Assembly (NCBI GenBank): GCA_948750805.1
Contig: CAPZYV010000026.1
Location: forward strand, 1-10,650
Origin: an uncultured Bacilli bacterium
GTDB lineage: Bacteria > Bacillota_I > Bacilli_A > RF39 > UBA660
Reading direction: 5' to 3'
Length of the DNA stretch: 10,650 nucleotides
The notes under the pieces were generated by a model. The model was not told where the DNA came from and ran no database searches. It saw nothing but the letters and a program-made list of their open reading frames with translations. The translations under genes were made by a program, and so were the position numbers. Numbering within the stretch: position 1 is the stretch's first letter; every line of letters begins with the position of its first letter. Shown piece after piece: positions 7,386-10,650 of this stretch.

Positions 7386-7805
7386 ATGCGTACATTTTAT
7401 ATATTTAATATTAATAAAAGTTTTTATAATCTTATGAAAAACAATCCATATCATTTATATAAAGCGATGGAAGATATTCATACATTTGATGAAAGCGATA
7501 TTAATATGGCTTATGATTTATTTAAACAAATAGCTAGCCCTTTTGATAAAAGTAAAATTAATAATAAAATATTTAATGAAGCTAAAGATAATGACTTTTA
7601 TTCTAAGTTTCATAACGTTCATCGAATCCAAAATAAATATATACCTGAAGATTCTATGTTAGTGGTTAATAATGCTTTTATTCTTTTAGAAAGTAATATT
7701 TTAAAACCATATTTTATGAATACACTAAAAGAATATAAAAATTTATTTGTTTGCGATTTTAAAAATAAAGATTATTTTTGGTTAAACGAACTTGTTTGCT
7801 TGTAA
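7386..7805 (+). CDS. sirA: SirA-like inhibitor of replication initiation
   Basis: Small cytoplasmic protein of 139 aa (Bacillus subtilis SirA, formerly YneE, is about 148). In Bacillus it binds domain I of DnaA and blocks new rounds of replication when cells commit to sporulation. The N-terminus MRTFYIFNINKSF resembles the start of SirA, an aromatic-rich beta strand. The C-terminus FVCDFKNKDYFWLNEL matches the family ending, where Bacillus has a DF, an aromatic residue and WLN in the same places. The middle is divergent. The next gene is yneF, exactly the neighbour of sirA in B. subtilis, which is the strongest support. No clear promoter was found in the 74-bp gap after the ATPase gene; a weak extended -10-like TGTTAATAT lies at 7358-7366. 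Family call fairly firm; the DnaA target is inherited from the family. Confidence 0.78.
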   Translation: MRTFYIFNINKSFYNLMKNNPYHLYKAMEDIHTFDESDINMAYDLFKQIASPFDKSKINNKIFNEAKDNDFYSKFHNVHRIQNKYIPEDSMLVVNNAFILLESNILKPYFMNTLKEYKNLFVCDFKNKDYFWLNELVCL

Positions 7806-7828
7806 AAAACCATATTTTATAGTAAAAT
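7800..7828 (+). promoter_or_regulatory. Candidate promoter for yneF
   Basis: -35 TTGTAA (7800-7805), a 17-bp spacer, and -10 TAAAAT (7823-7828). These match 4 of 6 and 5 of 6. The -35 overlaps the sirA stop codon. A competing -10 TATAGT at 7818-7823 has only a poor -35. yneF could equally be read through from sirA. Confidence 0.45.
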
Positions 7829-7851
7829 TAAATACGTAAGGAGAAAAAATT

Positions 7852-8061
7852 ATGTGGGGAGAAATACTTTGGGGAATAATTGGTTTAATCGCTGGTTTAG
7901 TAATTGGATTTTTTCTAGCTAGATTCTTAATGCAAAAATATTTAAAGAAAAATCCACCTATAAATGAAAAAATGATTGAAGTTATGATGACTTCTATGGG
8001 AAGAAAGCCAAGTAAAAAGCAAGTAAACCAAGTTATGAGCCAAATGAACAAATTTATGTAA
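7852..8061 (+). CDS. yneF: UPF0154 family membrane protein YneF
   Basis: Single-span membrane protein of 69 aa; the family has no established function. The N-terminus holds one hydrophobic helix of about 20 residues rich in G, A and I (around residues 5-26), followed by a basic juxtamembrane stretch. The soluble tail carries the hallmark NPPINEKMI, then [18 protein letters not shown], which defines UPF0154. Length equals that of other members. Start ATG 7852 has AAGGAG 8 nt upstream. It follows sirA by 46 nt, as in Bacillus subtilis. A strong bidirectional terminator begins at its stop codon. Confidence 0.92.
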   Translation: MWGEILWGIIGLIAGLVIGFFLARFLMQKYLKKNPPINEKMIEVMMTSMGRKPSKKQVNQVMSQMNKFM

Positions 8062-8089
8062 AAAATGAAGCCAATGTGCTTCATTTTTT
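8060..8089. terminator. Bidirectional terminator between yneF and the NadR-like gene
   Basis: Perfect 12-bp stem: AAAAAATGAAGC (8060-8071) pairs with GCTTCATTTTTT (8078-8089) around a 6-nt loop. The A and T runs give a U-tract in both directions. The stem overlaps the last base pairs of both converging genes: the yneF stop at 8059-8061 and the minus-strand gene stop at 8081-8083. Confidence 0.9.
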
Positions 8090-8548
8090 CATATCATTAT
8101 AAATACTACTATCTACCATATCTTTATAATTATCAATATTATTTCTAATTAGAGTCGCACTTATTGGAAATAACTTTCTATTTATATCAACTTCTCGATT
8201 TATAATATGCATATATTCTGCAACTTTAATCCCATATTTTTCACTACTATAAAAATGAGTTGGTTTAATATTGCCTAAAACATTTACTAAATATTTCATT
8301 TGTACTTGAACACTTTTATAATCAAGACCATACATTGATGGGGGATTATGAGCTATTATTATTTTAACTTCTGGGTATAATTTTTTAATCCATTCAGCTC
8401 TTATTTCAGAACTAATATTTATTACATCAGTATCATATACAATTACATAGAATATATCCATTTCTTTTAAAGCTGTTTCAATTAAATATTGATGTCCTTT
8501 ATGAAGGGGAGCAAACTTACCTATTGTAAAACCAATTTTTTTATCCAT
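8081..8548 (-). CDS. NadR-type nucleotidyltransferase (probable NMN adenylyltransferase), single domain
   Basis: Cytoplasmic HxGH-superfamily enzyme of 155 aa, expected to join AMP from ATP to nicotinamide mononucleotide in NAD salvage. The N-terminus GFTIGKFAPLHKGHQYLIETAL holds the catalytic HKGH (His16, His19) and is the typical NadR version of the motif. The second signature, ISATLIR (129-135, Arg135), fits the ISxTxxR nucleotide-binding motif. The central EIRAEWIKKLYPEV and THFYSSEKYG are also NadR-like. Enteric NadR carries an HTH before and a ribosylnicotinamide kinase after this domain. Here the kinase is absent, and an HTH regulator is a separate gene ending 2 nt upstream. GAGG (minus strand 8558-8555), 6 nt before the ATG, lies inside that gene, indicating translational coupling. 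The domain is confident; NMN as substrate is inferred. Confidence 0.8.
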   Translation of the reverse strand: MDKKIGFTIGKFAPLHKGHQYLIETALKEMDIFYVIVYDTDVINISSEIRAEWIKKLYPEVKIIIAHNPPSMYGLDYKSVQVQMKYLVNVLGNIKPTHFYSSEKYGIKVAEYMHIINREVDINRKLFPISATLIRNNIDNYKDMVDSSIYNDMKK

Positions 8549-8550
8549 TT

Positions 8551-8829
8551 TTAACCTCTAGAATTATTATAAGTTAATTTATCAATTTTTCCAAGAATAT
8601 AATCAGCACTAACATTATAATTTTTACAAATGGTATATAAAAAGGGAGTGGCAATTAAATTTGTGCCTCTCTCATATTCAGCAATAGTTGATTGATTCAC
8701 GTGTAATATCGAAGCTAATTTATTTTGAGTCAGTTTATTTTCTTTACGAAATTCTTTAATTCTTTTCCCAGATTCTAATTTATCAAGCTTTTTAATATTG
8801 ACATAGTTTAATAAAATTAAATATATAAT
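8551..8829 (-). pseudogene. Second HTH domain of a frameshifted tandem XRE regulator
   Basis: The frame is open from just after a TAG at 8832-8830 to TAA 8553-8551 and holds a complete XRE-type HTH domain of about 65 residues. It begins at GKRIKEFRKENKLTQ, continues through NKLASILHVNQSTIAEYERG, and ends with YNVSADYILGKID. There is no ATG, GTG or TTG start in this frame, so it is not an independent gene. It lies in the +1 frame relative to the upstream HTH ORF. The whole stretch 9001-8551 is 451 nt, one base more than a multiple of three, and would encode a 149-aa two-HTH protein if one base were removed. Tandem HTH proteins of this kind are, to my recollection, common in gut Firmicutes. It could be a true pseudogene, a sequencing or assembly error, or less likely a programmed shift. 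Confidence 0.75.
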
Positions 8830-9001
8830 CTAATGAAACATTAAAATAATCACATAAAGTACTCAAATATTTTATAGGTATTATATAATATTCGCTTTCA
8901 TAATGGGTATATGTAATTTCAGATATATTTAAAATTTCTGCTACCATTTTTTGAGTTAGGTCATGTTTAACTCTTAGTTCTTTTAATCTTTCACTATACA
9001 T
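8792..9001 (-). CDS. XRE-family HTH transcriptional regulator (first half of a broken tandem-HTH gene)
   Basis: DNA-binding domain of the Cro/C1 (XRE) type. From ATG 9001 it encodes 69 residues: MYSERLKELRVKHDLTQ, then helices 2 and 3 in KMVAEILNISEITYTHYE, and the family ending YFNVSLDYIF. Start ATG 9001 has GGTGA 5 nt upstream (minus strand 9011-9007); the in-frame TTG at 9013 overlaps that site. After YIF the frame gives a short unrelated tail, FNFIKLCQY, and a stop at 8794-8792, while a second HTH continues in the next frame. A full-length partner would be 149 aa. It is divergent from the surface-protein gene at 9172 and heads the unit with the adenylyltransferase gene. As written, the product would be a one-domain protein that may still bind DNA. 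Its target is unknown; NAD salvage or its own promoter is a guess from position. Confidence 0.75.
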   Translation of the reverse strand: MYSERLKELRVKHDLTQKMVAEILNISEITYTHYESEYYIIPIKYLSTLCDYFNVSLDYIFNFIKLCQY

Positions 9002-9006
9002 TAATT

Positions 9007-9011
9007 TCACC
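9007..9011 (-). promoter_or_regulatory. Ribosome-binding site for the XRE gene
   Basis: Minus-strand GGTGA, 5 nt before ATG 9001; it decides the start over the TTG at 9013. No convincing promoter was found for this gene; TTTGGT and TATGAG around 9020-9050 are weak. Confidence 0.6.
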
Positions 9012-9073
9012 AAGATAATTTTCTCATATTAATTTATTAATAAAACCAAACCGTTAAAATAATGATATTTTTC

Positions 9074-9102
9074 TTGACTTTAAATATAGAAGATAATATA
9101 GT
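9074..9102 (+). promoter_or_regulatory. Sigma-A-type promoter for the surface-protein gene
   Basis: -35 TTGACT (9074-9079), a 17-bp spacer, and -10 TATAGT (9097-9102), 5 of 6 in each box. It is the closest to consensus in the window. Transcription should begin near 9109, giving a leader of about 63 nt. Confidence 0.85.
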
Positions 9103-9117
9103 ATTAATGTAAATAAT

Positions 9118-9154
9118 AAAATTCTAAAATTGAGCGCTAATTATTTAGAATTTT
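9118..9154 (+). promoter_or_regulatory. Hairpin in the 5' leader of the surface-protein gene
   Basis: Perfect 11-bp inverted repeat AAAATTCTAAA (9118-9128) and TTTAGAATTTT (9144-9154), separated by 15 nt that contain the palindrome AGCGCT and short ATT/AAT complements. It lies wholly within the predicted leader and ends 17 nt before ATG 9172, just ahead of the AGAAGG ribosome-binding site (9158-9163). The only T run is the end of the stem itself, so it is a poor terminator. It may instead stabilise the mRNA, bind a regulator, or be a recombination site. Confidence 0.6.
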
Positions 9155-9171
9155 GAAAGAAGGAATAAATA

Positions 9172-10599
9172 ATGCAATTTGAAGTAATAAGAAAAAGTCA
9201 TAAGAAGAGTATTATAGTAGGAGTTACTATCTTTATAATATTAGCAATAGTATTAGTAGTAAAATTTACTTTTGCTGAATATAGCTTAGTAAAAAGTATT
9301 AAAATAGCACAAGGAACTATTAATTACAAAATACCAGATTTTAAAATAATGGCAATGTATAAACAAAAAGAAGAAAGTAATTGTACTGAAGATTCTTGCT
9401 ATAATGAAATGGCAGAAAATGAAGTAATGCCAGAAAGTGGTTATGTTATAAATGAATCTAAAAGTTATTGTGAATTAAATGGTAATAAAGATAATAATGC
9501 CAAAATATATACAGACGATAATGGTAATCATGTGGTTTCTAAAATTACTAGGGGAAGTAGATGTTATATATACTTAGATAAAGTTCTAACAGCAGGAGAA
9601 ACAATACTTGGAAATGTTACTGTAAATAGTGGAACACCAGATTTTAGTAAAACAGCGCAAGCGGAATGTAGCAATACATATGCTTGTGAAACAACAAATG
9701 GCGTATATAAAGCCAAAGATAATGATGGAGAAAGCTATTACTTTAGAGGAAGTGTCGAAAATAATTATGTAAAGTTTGCGGGATTCTATTGGCGAATCAT
9801 CAGAATAAATGGCGATGGAAGTATAAGACTAATTTATGATGGAACAAGTGCTCATGCTAATGGTACAAGTACAAGTGAAAGCATAGCAGTAACAGAAGTA
9901 AAATGGTCTCATAAAGATGCATATTGGAATAGTTCGGATGACAATACATACATGAACAATAATGCGTATGTCGGATTAAAATATACAATAGGAGAACTTA
10001 GAGGGCTAGGAACAAAATCAAACGCTTTACAAGAACTAGAGAAATGGTATACAAGTAATCTATCAAAATATGCAAATAAAATAGATACTAATGCAGGATT
10101 CTGTGGCGATAGAACACCAAGTACAAGTAATACAACAAGTAATGGTTTAGGAGGAACAGGAACAACCGAAACATATTATGGAGCGAGTATAAGACTATTT
10201 AATAGTGACAGTTCAGCAAATTCATCTCCAGTGTTAACATGTGAAAATATTAATGATTTGTATACGATAAGTAATTCAAATAAGGGGAATAAAAGTTTAA
10301 CATATCCAATCGGATTAATAACAGCAGATGAAGTTTCTATGGCAGGAGGAATAACTACAGTAAGAAATAGCGGTTACTACTTATATAATGGACAAAATTA
10401 TTGGACTTTATCACCAAGAAATTTTAAGTATACATCAGCTTATATGTTTTTTGTGGATGATGGTGGGGGCAATAACGGTAATCATATGCATGCAACACTT
10501 GGCCTACGTCCAGTAATAAATATTCGTTCTGACACTAAATTTATTTTCACGGGAACAGGCGATAAAGGAACTATCACTAACCCTTACATTGCATCCTGA
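9172..10599 (+). CDS. Membrane-anchored extracellular protein with a C-terminal DUF6273-like domain
   Basis: Function unknown; 475 aa. A basic N-terminus is followed by one hydrophobic helix (residues 13-33) and a possible signal-peptidase site after TFA (residue 35), so it is either a secreted protein or anchored by an uncleaved helix. No LPXTG or second membrane span is seen. Eight cysteines (71, 76, 100, 131, 166, 172, 311, 357) all lie outside the membrane helix, an even number that suits disulfides. Recognisable blocks are YYFRGSVENNYVKFAGFYWR (189-208), a Ser/Thr/Asn/Gly-rich stretch (314-333), YPIGLITADEVSMAGG (378-393) and YWTLSP (410-415), followed by GLRPVIN (444-450). The last two resemble the W-SP and RP blocks of DUF6273-like domains. 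I recall multi-copy relatives in uncultured gut Bacilli. It has its own promoter and a leader hairpin. Adhesion or ligand binding is inference. Confidence 0.75.
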   Translation: MQFEVIRKSHKKSIIVGVTIFIILAIVLVVKFTFAEYSLVKSIKIAQGTINYKIPDFKIMAMYKQKEESNCTEDSCYNEMAENEVMPESGYVINESKSYCELNGNKDNNAKIYTDDNGNHVVSKITRGSRCYIYLDKVLTAGETILGNVTVNSGTPDFSKTAQAECSNTYACETTNGVYKAKDNDGESYYFRGSVENNYVKFAGFYWRIIRINGDGSIRLIYDGTSAHANGTSTSESIAVTEVKWSHKDAYWNSSDDNTYMNNNAYVGLKYTIGELRGLGTKSNALQELEKWYTSNLSKYANKIDTNAGFCGDRTPSTSNTTSNGLGGTGTTETYYGASIRLFNSDSSANSSPVLTCENINDLYTISNSNKGNKSLTYPIGLITADEVSMAGGITTVRNSGYYLYNGQNYWTLSPRNFKYTSAYMFFVDDGGGNNGNHMHATLGLRPVINIRSDTKFIFTGTGDKGTITNPYIAS

Positions 10600-10650
10600 C
10601 TAACGGACAGTTTTAGGTAAAGCAAGATAAACAGAGAAAAGAATAAGAAA
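10600..10650. other. Unassigned 3' end of window
   Basis: The 51 bases after the surface-protein stop hold no ATG on the + strand, no convincing terminator and no clear repeat. The segment is purine-rich at its end. It may be the leader of a following gene or the flank of a template or cassette element outside the window. Confidence 0.4.

Noticed and set aside
7782..8084. Minus-strand 100-aa hydrophobic frame opposite yneF
   Set aside because: It is antisense to the conserved yneF and runs through the bidirectional terminator.
8792..8832. Programmed +1 frameshift site in the XRE gene
   Set aside because: TAT TAA near the junction is not a known strong slippery site and no stimulatory element was seen; indel or assembly error is more likely, so it is mentioned only as a possibility.
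1..10650. CRISPR array, tRNA, rRNA, insertion sequence or prophage genes
   Set aside because: No regularly spaced repeats, cloverleaf sequences, transposase motifs or phage structural genes were found on either strand.

Overview
The window is very AT-rich. It uses the standard bacterial code: several genes end in TGA, and the tryptophans in recognisable motifs are TGG. Protein similarity and gene order point to a low-GC Gram-positive of the Bacilli, probably an uncultured gut lineage of the RF39 or Erysipelotrichia kind. That placement is inference. The cell makes peptidoglycan (murD), so it is not a wall-less mycoplasma. No tRNA, rRNA, CRISPR array or insertion sequence was seen, and no gene-free stretch exceeds 300 bases.

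Left part (1-2480, + strand). The 3' three quarters of murD enters from the left edge and ends at a hairpin terminator. A strong sigma-A-type promoter then drives rlmB (23S rRNA 2'-O-methyltransferase) and an overlapping sigma-H-like gene, sigH. In Bacillus subtilis the same two genes are neighbours, with yacP between them. A terminator hairpin sits where sigH converges on, and overlaps, the next gene.

Middle part (2436-4613, - strand). A two-gene unit encodes an unrecognised 390-aa protein, probably helical and possibly DNA-binding, followed by a YtqA-type radical SAM protein (TIGR01212 family).

Centre right (4658-8089, + strand). First comes a P2B-like calcium P-type ATPase (866 aa). Then come sirA (inhibitor of DnaA in Bacillus) and yneF (UPF0154 membrane protein), a pair also adjacent in B. 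subtilis. A bidirectional terminator closes this block.

Right part (8081-9011, - strand). A stand-alone NadR-type nucleotide adenylyltransferase lies 2 nt downstream of a tandem XRE helix-turn-helix regulator. The regulator's frame is broken by one extra base between its two HTH domains. HTH plus adenylyltransferase recalls enteric NadR, but here they are separate genes and the kinase domain is absent.

Right end (9074-10650, + strand). A near-consensus promoter and a hairpin-bearing leader precede a 475-aa membrane-anchored, cysteine-containing extracellular protein. Its C-terminus resembles DUF6273-like ligand-binding domains, and codons near its 3' end look like a diversified cassette. This is the most likely place for an undescribed system: the sequence just past the window should be searched for a reverse transcriptase and template repeat, or for paralogous cassettes.

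A recurring feature is the ribosome-binding core GGTGA placed about 5 nt before the start codon. It moves several starts downstream of the longest possible reading frame.
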